The translations under genes and the position numbers were made by a program. Of a DNA stretch of 64,000 nucleotides, positions 9,785-19,582 are shown in pieces; positions within the stretch are counted from its first letter, which is position 1; each line of letters begins with the position of its first letter. This stretch comes from Manihot esculenta (Eukaryota; Streptophyta; Magnoliopsida; Malpighiales; Euphorbiaceae). The notes beneath the pieces are model-generated. The model was not told the origin of the DNA. It searched no databases and saw only the letters and a list, made by a program, of their open reading frames with translations. The DNA lies in NCBI RefSeq assembly GCF_001659605.2, contig NC_035177.2, positions 3,348,611-3,412,610 on the forward strand. The letters are read 5' to 3'.

Positions 9785-10964
9785 AGTCCCCTGTTCAGTC
9801 TTCCTTTGCATGATTTCTATGATTGTTTTAAGGTGTTTTAGGGGGTTTTTAGGGTGTAGTTTAGAGTCATGTTACTATATGATTGGTCCCTCATTTGCGT
9901 CCACCTGTGTAGGTTCGGATCCGAGGAACCGAGGACCCCAGCAGTGAGATGGCTGCTTCAGTGTCTTGTCAGAGCTAGCCTGAGGTGAGTAGAATGGACC
10001 TTTATGTTTCAAAGTAAATTAATTTTAAGCATGTTCATGCATCATAAATGCCATGTTATATATATAGGTTGTTCGCATTAGAATCCACGAATATGTTGCA
10101 TTGCATATTATGATGTTGATGTGGATGGATGTTGGATGACCCATTAGTCCTTGATATGATGAGATATGATATGATGTGATGTGGAAGTCCAGGTGTGGCC
10201 TGCACTACGCCCCTGGCACAATGTAAGAGGAAGTCCGGGTGTGGCCTGCACTACGCCTCCGGCACGATTGGATATGTATGATATGTTATGTGTAAGAGAA
10301 AGACCAGGTGTGGCCTGCACTACGCCCCTGGCATGATTGGATTATGTAGAGGACTATTGGTGACAAGTCCACCCTTAATGTGATTTGTTTGTGATGTGAT
10401 GCATTTCATAAAAGCATGAATGTTACATTTAATGTTTTACTATTCTGCTCACTGGGCTCTAGTAGCTCACCCCATTCCCTTAATCCCCCAAGTTTGCAGG
10501 TATGAGGCAGTCCGGGAAGTCAGCTAGAGTAGAAAGTTTTATGTATGTAATAGCTAGTAAGTGGACATGAGAAAGAATACGATGTAATGAATAGTATTGA
10601 ACAGTCATGTAATGTAATGATGTTTATTGAGGTTTAGAGTTGTGCTTGACCCTAGCATGTAAAGTAAATCCCTTTTTACACATGATCTATGAAATGTTTT
10701 ATTGATGACTTATGTAAACCAAGCTTAATGTATGATGTTACCCATTGGAGTATTGGATGAGGACTCCAATGAGGGGTTTTATGTTTATGAGTTTGTGCAT
10801 GCACAGGTTAAGGAAAGAGAAAGTTTAAAATTTTATGTAAATGTTGATCATGTATGGGATTAAACAGGTATACAGGATGTATGTTAGGCTTGCTACGGGT
10901 CCCGGCGGCCTTAAGCCGATCTGGATCCTAGCGCCGGTAGTGGTCTGGTTTCCGGGTCATTACA
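9785..10964 (+). mobile_element. LTR remnant G, family 1 (second half only)
   Basis: It begins abruptly in mid-LTR (homologous to about 7305 in Y) and runs to the end GGTTTCCGGGTCATTACA. It includes a three-unit tandem array, AGTCCAGGTGTGGCCTGCAC, at about 10185-10335. The first half is missing at the border with H, so H most likely inserted into G. The other end of H, with the rest of G, is not seen in the window. Confidence 0.85.
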
Positions 10965-11487
10965 ATTGGTGTTGATTTGACCAATTCATTGAGATAAGAA
11001 ATTCGGCAAAGGCATAGACTTCAAAAGCACAAATTGAAAGCTGTTCCAATGGTCAAAAGACTATGAACAAAGCTAGTAGCCACTTGGACAGATGACCAAC
11101 TGAGTAATTGGGGGTAGGTATCACAAATATGTACCTTCACGTCAAAAGGTTGGTCATTTTTTCAAGCAAGATTAATGTGCAAAAGGCTGAATAAAGTGCT
11201 TCAAGTTAAGGGCAATTCACTCTGAAAGCTAGAAAGAGTCTTAACTGAACAAGAACATGTGCATGTATAATCTCTCTCTTGAGTAAAACAAATACTAGCC
11301 ATGGTAGGTAAAGGGAGACAAGGAAAGAAGGAGAGTAACCTTGATACATACACTCTTCACTGCAATGCTTCAAAGTAGGGATCTAGAATAAGAGCTTAAG
11401 TGGAAATAAAGGATCAAGTAGCAAAGAGAGCTTGTTTGACTAAGTTTATTTGCTTGAGGACAAGCAAAAGGCTAGGTGTGGGGTATT
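10965..11487 (+). mobile_element. V: 3' non-coding region of a family-2 element
   Basis: No protein is encoded. The stretch is close to 59687-60182 of M (ATTGGTGTTGATTTG-CC-AAT at the start; CTTCAAAAGCACAAATTGAA; CACTTGGA-AG-TGACCAACTGA) and ends with the polypurine tract TTGAGGACAAGC...GTGTGGGGTATT. It marks the end of a family-2 internal region. The rest of V's body is cut off by G. Confidence 0.85.
11453..11487 (+). promoter_or_regulatory. V polypurine tract
   Basis: TTGAGGACAAGCAAAAGGCT followed by AGGTGTGGGGTATT immediately before the LTR start TGATCAGTCC. Confidence 0.85.
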
Positions 11488-12708
11488 TGATCAGTCCAAA
11501 TTTAGACCATTTTATCATGATGTTATTTATGTTAATTTACACTTTTTCTGTCTAATTTTGTGATTTTGATCTTATTCTGCAGAAAATAGTGTAAAGAGAT
11601 AATTTAGAGAAAATGCCCTTAAAACTGCCTAAAATAGAACAAAGAAGAGCAAGGATGTCAAGTTGCAACTTGAGAGGAGATAAATAAGGAAAGTAGTTTG
11701 AAATTCAAATTTCAAATCTTCAAGAGTATTCAAAATTCAGCTTGTTAAGGAAGTTAAATCGTAAGAAGACATACTTGCCCCCCAAGTCTTGCACATTCAA
11801 AATTTAAAATTCAAAAGTAGACTCCACCTCATTAATGCACACTTGGGCGGCAAGGGCAGCAACTTGGGCAGCAAGTAAGGAGCTAAGGCAACACATTAAA
11901 GCTATATATAAGGAGAACTAAAGCCAGCCGCACGCCCATCTTGACTCCACACACCATTCGGCGCAAGACACCTCTCAAAAGCCTACCATTCGGCCACTTC
12001 CCCTTCTTCTCTTCTTCTTTTCTTTATTTTCTTGTTTTGTTTCAGCCATGAGTGGCTGAAACCTTTACTTATAGTTGAAGATTGGTTGATACTTTAGTTG
12101 TTTTATGGATTGGGAGATCTGAACACACATTGTTTATCTTTTGTTTTTCAATATGCATGCAATCTCATGCTTAATTCCATTGTTGCTTTGTTATTTTGAT
12201 CAATATGGCCAATTGATTCTTCATTGCAGGGTGATAAATTGTTAGTTTGGATAGTTTTAAGTCCGTAATTACTTAGATTGTTCAAACATAAGTAAATCTT
12301 GGTGTAAAAACTAAGGAAATTGCATGATCTAGCGATATTACCATGCGTTTGGGTAGCTAGAATTAGGTCTCTCTATTTCTTAATGCAATTGACAGTTGTT
12401 AGATGCGTAAAGTCCAAGGACGTTCCTTGACAACTTGTTGATTAGTGATTGGTTAGAGGATATTCCCTAATTAATTTATGCTCAAGGAGAGATATGGTGG
12501 TGAGAAGCGTCTTCCATCTCCATAACTAATTTATTGAATCAAACAAAGGAACCTAAGTATCAATGATCAATCCCAACAACTGAAGTGGATCCAATTCTTC
12601 AACTAGAGCTTTTCTCATATTTGACTCTCTTGATTTTTATTATTCGCGTACTTTATTTCTTTCATCATTAGTTTAATTGAATCAATCTCAAACCCCCCTT
12701 TTTACTTT
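11488..12708 (+). mobile_element. Main part of family-2 LTR V (3' LTR)
   Basis: It starts TGATCAGTCCAAATTTAGAC after a polypurine tract and follows the order of all family-2 LTRs: the TTCTGCAG block, a TATATATA box near 11903, the GCCATGAGTGGCTGAAACC hairpin at about 12046, the CCAAGGACGTTCCTTG hairpin at 12414, and GTGGTGAGAAGCGTCTTCC. It ends ACTTT at 12708 where W begins. The final ~170 bp are at 4849-5023 on the other strand. Instead of TTCGG palindromes it carries GGGCGGCAAGGGCAGCAACTTGGGCAGC. Confidence 0.9.
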
Positions 12709-15025
12709 TGTAATACCCGGCTAGAATCCGGCATCGGGATTCCTGCCTTCCGGCGGAATCTAAGGTGTTGGATCTCTCTAGAAGGGGTAAAATGTGTTTT
12801 CTAAAATGTTTTCACATGATTTCATGGTTTTAAAAGGAAAGAGAATTGAGTTTTGAAGGGAAAAGACCAAGGAGGCAATTGCCAGGTTCGGCCGCCGAAA
12901 GTGGAGTTCGGCCGCCGAACATGGGAAGGCTTCGGGAGCGCCTTTGGCCTCCGAAAGTCTTGTTTAAACGAGCCAAGGTTCGGCCGCCGAAAGTCAAGTT
13001 CGGCCGCCGAACATGCATGAGTTTAGGGGGCACGTTAGGCTGCCGAAGGTCTTCGACCAGGCCACCTATAAAAGGCCCTCAGATCGGAAATGGGTGAGTT
13101 TTCTCCCCATTCTCGAGCTCAGGTGAGTTTATGCCTTCCTTTGGTCGTTTTCGTGTTTTCTCTACCCATCTCTCAAGTTTTTCATGATTTCTACCTTTGT
13201 GTTTGAAGATTTAAAGCTTAAAAGGAGTTTTGGGAGCTTGGAGCTTTTGGAGCTTGGATTCTCCATACCTCCGAGTTAGAGATCACGCAACCCTCGATCT
13301 TCAAGAGGTAAGTGTAGATCTATGCTTCCTTTTATGTTTTAATGAGTTTTAAGTAAGTTTATTGGAGTTTTGAATGGGTAGAATGGCATGTTTAGGTTTA
13401 TGTGGGTTTTATACCCAGTGTATGTTATGTGATGTTTGTGTTGAGGAGTTTATGTTAGTTTATGCTCCTTTATGCTTGTGGGAGTGAGTATGCATGTTGG
13501 GAGAGAGTATGTAAGGATTTGGGTATGTTGAGTTTGGTTTTTTGGCTTGGCAGAATCGGACCTGTCGTCCAGAGGGGACCAGGTTCGGCCGCCGAAAGGA
13601 GTTTCGGCCGCCGAACCTGCATGGGAGGCAGTCTTTAGGCTGCCGAATGTGCCCCCGAAGGAGGGACTTTCGTTTCTGTCCTAGGGTTTCGGCCGCCGAA
13701 CCTGCCGCCGAACCTACCCGAGTTTCGTCTCTGGAAGGGACTTTCGGCCGCCGAAGGTGCCGCCGAAAGTGCCCTGTCCAGCCGTTTCTTGGGTGTTTTC
13801 CATGCATGATTAAGTGATGTTTAGAGGGGTTTTTGGGGAGTTGTTTATGAGTTGTTAGAATGTGTTTGGCACCTCATTCGAGTCCACCTGTGTAGGATCG
13901 GACCCGAGGGACCGAGGAGGCCAGTAATGCTAGCAGTTGCAGAGTCAGTCAGCGTCTGCCAGGATGTGAGTAGAACTAAACTTAATCTTTTATGCACAAA
14001 ATCTAATGCCTAAAGCATGTTCATGCATCATGATTATATGTAGTAGGTTGATTGCACTAGTTTCACGAATATGACGCATTGCATTATTTGATGTTGATAG
14101 AGGAAGGGTGGACCGAGGCGACTTCAATAGCCCATATCTGTCACGAGTCTTGTCTTAGTCCTTTGAGAGCCGGACAAGTACATGTAGGAAAGTCCATGTG
14201 AGCTCTCTGTGGATCAGACACCATGTCATGTATGTTACAGGCCTTTGTGAGCTCCTATGGGGGAGCCGGGCACCGACAGAGGGATTTTTGATGTCATGTC
14301 CATCCTCTGAGAGGAAAGATGCATGCAAAAAGACAGACTCTCAGAAACCAGGGTCCGTGGGGAATAAATATTGCATGAGCCCCGAGACGGACAAGTTATG
14401 TGATTTACTTGTGTTATGACGCATTTCATGAAAGCATGTAATTAATGAACTGTTTTCTCTGTTTCTACTCACTGGGCTTTTTAGCTCATCCCTTTCCCCT
14501 AACCCCAGTGTTGCAGGTTGAGTCAGAGTTCAGAGGCAGCAGGGTAAAGTCAAGGCTAAGTTAAGTTATGTATGTAATAGTTTATGTTTTGTAGCAGTTT
14601 AGTAGTTTTAGAAGTGGACATGTAATATAAGATGATGTAATGTAATTTGAGATAATGTATGTAGCTGATAGTAGAGTTAATGTTTATGGATTAGAGTGTG
14701 CTTGGCCCTATAGACTGGTTAATCCCTGTTGACGCATGATTATGAAATGTTTTTATGTTGAGTTGAGAACCAGGCTTGATGTATGTAATGATGACCCAGC
14801 TAGAGCATTTGATGATGACTCTAGCATGGGAAAGTTTATGTTCACAGTTATGTTGCAACTTACGAATCAAGCTTGGTGTATGTTCAGATTTCAGGTTTCA
14901 TGTTAAAGTTTTTAATCATGTATGGGATTTGACCAGGTAATAGTATGTATGTTTGGCTTGCTACGGGTCCCGGCGGCCTTAAGCCGATCTGGATCCTAGC
15001 GCCGGTGGCGGTTCGGGCCGTTACA
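12709..15025 (+). repeat. W 5' LTR
   Basis: TGTAATACCCGGC...GGTTCGGGCCGTTACA. TATA box at 13067-13073. Palindrome clusters at about 12889-13045 (upstream of TATA) and 13580-13770. The end lacks a few bases seen in other family-1 LTRs (GGCGGTTCGGGCC instead of AGCGGTCCGATTTTCGGGTC). Confidence 0.95.
13067..13073 (+). promoter_or_regulatory. TATA box of W 5' LTR
   Basis: TATAAAA in CCACCTATAAAAGGCCC, about 20 bp after the last palindrome of the upstream cluster. Same site at 17624 in the 3' LTR. Confidence 0.7.
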
Positions 15026-15053
15026 GAGGGGTATCGGTTTCCGGGCTGTTACA
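15026..15053 (+). other. 28-bp segment identical to the end of S, between the W LTR and primer site
   Basis: Between the LTR end (GGGCCGTTACA) and the usual 3-bp gap before the primer site lie 28 bp ending TTTCCGGGCTGTTACA. They equal the reverse complement of 5024-5051 of S unit A base for base. The 3' LTR of W lacks them. This looks like a scar of recombination between an S-type LTR and a family-1 LTR. Confidence 0.85.
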
Positions 15054-15056
15054 GAA

Positions 15057-15068
15057 TGGTATCAGAGC
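15057..15068 (+). promoter_or_regulatory. W primer binding site (tRNA-Met)
   Basis: TGGTATCAGAGC matches the 3' end of plant initiator tRNA-Met. It lies 31 bp after the 5' LTR rather than the usual 3 bp seen in H, K and Y. Confidence 0.9.
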
Positions 15069-15342
15069 TTTGGGCCTCGAGAGTACGGTGTCTTGCACAT
15101 CGGAAAGAGGTTGGCTTAGAGGTCATAGAAGGGCAAGCACAATAAGAAAGATCAAGAGTACAATCATGTCCACTAGGATAGGATGTTGAGTCCTGTCTTG
15201 CTATGATGATGTGATATGCCATGATTTCATGCATGTGCATAAATGCTATGTATGTATGATGTAGGTTCATGTGTTTCCACATGGACCGTATGATGCTAAT
15301 GATGGATTGTATGCTTGTGTGTTGTTCTTCAGAGGAGCCAGA

Positions 15343-16146
15343 ATGCGAGATGCTCGTCGATCTGTGGAATCGACTGGAGTTCCATCTGAGAGGGAAGGTA
15401 TGGACACCTTTCCCCCTGCTCTGCCAAGAGCGCAGTCTTGGGGAGTTAGCAGATGGGAAACATCAAGGGACCCTGGAAGGTCTTTTGATGCAAGCAGAGA
15501 AGCGATGGCTCCAAGAAGGATGTCAGCTAGTATGAGGGAAGTAGAGTCAGATGTTCAGAGGAGGGATGTCAGTATGGGAGTCAGAGTACCTGAAGAAGGT
15601 ATGGGAGATTCTCAGGAGGATGCTCAGACTCAGGATTCTAGGATTTCAGGTTCAGGAGGGATTGATCCCTCCACTCTGAGTACAGCTGCCACGAGAGGTA
15701 AGAAATGGAAGAGAGGTCTCAGGAAGTCGCAGAAGAAGTTTTGGCAGAATCTGAAGGCTAGTTTGGGTTTTGGTGGTTCAAGCTCTGGCTCGGGCAGTTC
15801 AAGGTGCTTGAGGTGCGGAAGGCCGCACAAAGGAGCCTGTCGGGTTGGAACGACAGCTTGTTTTAGGTGTGGACAGGAAGGACACATAGCACGTGAGTGT
15901 CCCACTGCGCCCAGGTTGGCTCTGTCCCAGCAAGCAGTTTCAGGTAGATTAGCTCAGCCAGTAGCTCCAGCCATAGTTCAGGTTAGTGATCGAGGCAGAG
16001 GAAGAGGGTCAGTCCCTCATTCTTCAGGTTCCCGTGGAGAAGGTCCGTCAGCTCCAGCTCGGATCTTCACCCAAGCTCAGCAAGAGGCAGACACATCGAA
16101 CATGGTGGTGCCAGGTATGCTCACTTTTGAATGTTCTGATGTGTAA
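15343..16146 (+). CDS. W gag lacking the capsid domain, with one CCHC zinc knuckle
   Basis: The start codon is the one aligned with [11 protein letters not shown] of K; here the protein begins MRDARRSVESTGVP. It has 267 residues. Residues ~1-100 are the charged, low-complexity N-terminus (PALPRAQSW, RRDVSMGVRVPEEGMG). The text then jumps from the SQEDAQTQDS area straight to SGGIDPSTLSTA, so the ~200-residue capsid block present in K, H and Y (GDDPFEYL...RMEASA) is gone, with the frame kept. Near residue 182 is the RNA-binding knuckle CFRCGQEGHIARECP, with all C/H ligands. It ends where protease would begin (FECSDV, stop). It could still bind RNA, but it cannot form a particle. Open frame with no internal stop, which is unusual for a non-autonomous element. 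Confidence 0.75.
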   Translation: MRDARRSVESTGVPSEREGMDTFPPALPRAQSWGVSRWETSRDPGRSFDASREAMAPRRMSASMREVESDVQRRDVSMGVRVPEEGMGDSQEDAQTQDSRISGSGGIDPSTLSTAATRGKKWKRGLRKSQKKFWQNLKASLGFGGSSSGSGSSRCLRCGRPHKGACRVGTTACFRCGQEGHIARECPTAPRLALSQQAVSGRLAQPVAPAIVQVSDRGRGRGSVPHSSGSRGEGPSAPARIFTQAQQEADTSNMVVPGMLTFECSDV

Positions 16147-17250
16147 GTTTTTGTGAACCCTAGTGTTTTTCTCTTTCTTTAGTTGCTCTAGGAGCCGTCG
16201 AGAGGTTGAGTTGATAACTTCTGGGCTAAAGTGTTCTTTTTGGGTCAGTAGACTCAATTGTGATCCATCTGTGGCAGAGTCAGTCTGCCGGTCCAGTTCT
16301 GTGTCAGTTGGGAGTAGATGCCTTCCACTCGACTTTGAGGTCCTAGACTTGATTGTCTGGACGTCAATCGAGGGATGGATTTGGTTTTTCTACTCGTGGT
16401 GCTATCTTGGTCTGCAGAAACAAGGTAGTCAGATTTAGAGGACAGGATGGGTCAAAGATTTTCTTCTGAGGGGACACAGTAGGGGTGCCTAGAGGTTTGA
16501 TGTCAGCCTGTAAGGTTCGTAGGGTGCGTAGGAGGGGTTGTCAGAGGGTCCTAGCTCTTGTTTGAGAGTTCAGCAGTCAGGTCGGGGAACCAGCCTCAGT
16601 GCCAGTTGTTCGAGAGAATTCTTAGATGTCTTCCCAGGCGAGTTGTCAGGTTTACCATCTGTCAGGGAGTTAGAGTTTGGTATAGGAGTGGTGTCTGGAC
16701 GCAGAACCATTTCTACCCTTCCCTATAGGATGGCGCCTGCATAGAGAGAGGTAGCAGTAGAGTAGAGGCGAGACTTGGTAGACAAGGGGTTTTGTCCGAC
16801 CTAGTACCTCACTCTGGATTGCTCCAGTATGGTTGTGGGAAATGAAGGATGAATCCTTGAGACTTTGTAACGACTGTAAGCGGTTAAACAAGGTCACTAC
16901 CAAGGGCAGGTATTCCCATGTAGGATGGATGATCTATTGGGACAGCTAGTAGGAGCTGTTTGTTTTCCCAGATAGATTTGAAATTCGGGTACTACCTGTG
17001 AGAGTTAGAGTTAGTTTTGGGTTAGTAGTGAGAAGAAGCCAGTTAGTAAAGATGAGAAGAGACGAGTAAGAGTAGAGAAGGAGGAAGATAGAGAAGGATC
17101 AGAGTAGCGCAGCAGAAGCTCGTGGAGTTTAGGAACCTGGGAGTTCTTACTCCAGCGTTTGGTGTCTCTCTTTGGAGAGAAGCTTTAGGATTCGCTTGCT
17201 TGCTTGCATGCTTGTGTTTGTTGTTTTAACATTCGGGGACGAATGTTTTT
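16147..17250 (+). pseudogene. W pol remnant (protease and start of RT, decayed)
   Basis: Scattered frames recall the K protease and linker (CSRSRREVELI in place of [41 protein letters not shown]) and a few RT residues (ATTLRWI-type text near 16800-16990), all with stops. RT palm, RNase H, integrase and chromodomain are absent: only ~1.1 kb remain where K has ~3.5 kb. The last part, from about 16990, is purine-rich and unrecognised. Confidence 0.7.
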
Positions 17251-17265
17251 GTAAGGGGGGTAGAA
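17251..17265 (+). promoter_or_regulatory. W polypurine tract
   Basis: GTAAGGGGGGTAGAA directly before the 3' LTR, preceded by the hairpin ACATTCGGGGACGAATGT. Confidence 0.88.
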
Positions 17266-19582
17266 TGTAATACCCGGCTAGAATCCGGCATCGGGATTCC
17301 TGCCTTCCGGCGGAATCTAAGGTGTTGGATCTCTCTAGAAGGGGTAAAATGTGTTTTCTAAAATGTTTTCACATGATTTCATGGTTTTAAAAGGAAAGAG
17401 AATTGAGTTTTGAAGGGAAAAGACCAAGGAGGCAATTGCCAGGTTCGGCCGCCGAAAGTGGAGTTCGGCCGCCGAACATGGGAAGGCTTCGGGAGCGCCT
17501 TTGGCCTCCGAAAGTCTTGTTTAAACGAGCCAAGGTTCGGCCGCCGAAAGTCAAGTTCGGCCGCCGAACATGCATGAGTTTAGGGGGCACGTTAGGCTGC
17601 CGAAGGTCTTCGACCAGGCCACCTATAAAAGGCCCTCAGATCGGAAATGGGTGAGTTTTCTCCCCATTCTCGAGCTCAGGTGAGTTTATGCCTTCCTTTG
17701 GTCGTTTTCGTGTTTTCTCTACCCATCTCTCAAGTTTTTCATGATTTCTACCTTTGTGTTTGAAGATTTAAAGCTTAAAAGGAGTTTTGGGAGCTTGGAG
17801 CTTTTGGAGCTTGGATTCTCCATACCTCCGAGTTAGAGATCACGCAACCCTCGATCTTCAAGAGGTAAGTGTAGATCTATGCTTCCTTTTATGTTTTAAT
17901 GAGTTTTAAGTAAGTTTATTGGAGTTTTGAATGGGTAGAATGGCATGTTTAGGTTTATGTGGGTTTTATACCCAGTGTATGTTATGTGATGTTTGTGTTG
18001 AGGAGTTTATGTTAGTTTATGCTCCTTTATGCTTGTGGGAGTGAGTATGCATGTTGGGAGAGAGTATGTAAGGATTTGGGTATGTTGAGTTTGGTTTTTT
18101 GGCTTGGCAGAATCGGACCTGTCGTCCAGAGGGGACCAGGTTCGGCCGCCGAAAGGAGTTTCGGCCGCCGAACCTGCATGGGAGGCAGTCTTTAGGCTGC
18201 CGAATGTGCCCCCGAAGGAGGGACTTTCGTTTCTGTCCTAGGGTTTCGGCCGCCGAACCTGCCGCCGAACCTACCCGAGTTTCGTCTCTGGAAGGGACTT
18301 TCGGCCGCCGAAGGTGCCGCCGAAAGTGCCCTGTCCAGCCGTTTCTTGGGTGTTTTCCATGCATGATTAAGTGATGTTTAGAGGGGTTTTTGGGGAGTTG
18401 TTTATGAGTTGTTAGAATGTGTTTGGCACCTCATTCGAGTCCACCTGTGTAGGATCGGACCCGAGGGACCGAGGAGGCCAGTAATGCTAGCAGTTGCAGA
18501 GTCAGTCAGCGTCTGCCAGGATGTGAGTAGAACTAAACTTAATCTTTTATGCACAAAATCTAATGCCTAAAGCATGTTCATGCATCATGATTATATGTAG
18601 TAGGTTGATTGCACTAGTTTCACGAATATGACGCATTGCATTATTTGATGTTGATAGAGGAAGGGTGGACCGAGGCGACTTCAATAGCCCATATCTGTCA
18701 CGAGTCTTGTCTTAGTCCTTTGAGAGCCGGACAAGTACATGTAGGAAAGTCCATGTGAGCTCTCTGTGGATCAGACACCATGTCATGTATGTTACAGGCC
18801 TTTGTGAGCTCCTATGGGGGAGCCGGGCACCGACAGAGGGATTTTTGATGTCATGTCCATCCTCTGAGAGGAAAGATGCATGCAAAAAGACAGACTCTCA
18901 GAAACCAGGGTCCGTGGGGAATAAATATTGCATGAGCCCCGAGACGGACAAGTTATGTGATTTACTTGTGTTATGACGCATTTCATGAAAGCATGTAATT
19001 AATGAACTGTTTTCTCTGTTTCTACTCACTGGGCTTTTTAGCTCATCCCTTTCCCCTAACCCCAGTGTTGCAGGTTGAGTCAGAGTTCAGAGGCAGCAGG
19101 GTAAAGTCAAGGCTAAGTTAAGTTATGTATGTAATAGTTTATGTTTTGTAGCAGTTTAGTAGTTTTAGAAGTGGACATGTAATATAAGATGATGTAATGT
19201 AATTTGAGATAATGTATGTAGCTGATAGTAGAGTTAATGTTTATGGATTAGAGTGTGCTTGGCCCTATAGACTGGTTAATCCCTGTTGACGCATGATTAT
19301 GAAATGTTTTTATGTTGAGTTGAGAACCAGGCTTGATGTATGTAATGATGACCCAGCTAGAGCATTTGATGATGACTCTAGCATGGGAAAGTTTATGTTC
19401 ACAGTTATGTTGCAACTTACGAATCAAGCTTGGTGTATGTTCAGATTTCAGGTTTCATGTTAAAGTTTTTAATCATGTATGGGATTTGACCAGGTAATAG
19501 TATGTATGTTTGGCTTGCTACGGGTCCCGGCGGCCTTAAGCCGATCTGGATCCTAGCGCCGGTGGCGGTTCGGGCCGTTACA
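17266..19582 (+). repeat. W 3' LTR
   Basis: Same length (2317 bp) as the 5' LTR and no mismatch noticed. It is followed directly by AACAC and the minus-strand pol of Y. It has palindrome clusters at about 17446-17602 and 18137-18327, and a TATA box at 17624-17630. Confidence 0.95.

Larger units (their letters stand above)
12709..19582 (+). mobile_element. W: non-autonomous family-1 element with identical LTRs
   Basis: It comprises two 2317-bp LTRs (12709-15025 and 17266-19582) and an internal region of only 2240 bp. The latter holds a tRNA-Met primer site, a gag frame that lacks the capsid part, a decayed pol remnant and a polypurine tract. I saw no LTR-LTR difference in the stretches compared, so insertion was recent. 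The left flank ACTTT and right flank AACAC do not match. AACAC is instead matched by GTGTT at 5898, which shows that W went into Y and that the neighbouring 6.8 kb was later inverted. Its proteins cannot support copying, so helper proteins of a K-like element are presumed. Confidence 0.92.

Noticed and set aside
15269..15535. Open frame overlapping the W gag start in another frame
   Set aside because: A shadow of the gag frame, which aligns with K, H and Y from MRDARRS onward.
12709..19582. Independent gene duplicates at 12830-14429 and 17387-18986
   Set aside because: The paired frames are the two LTRs of W. None shows a domain.
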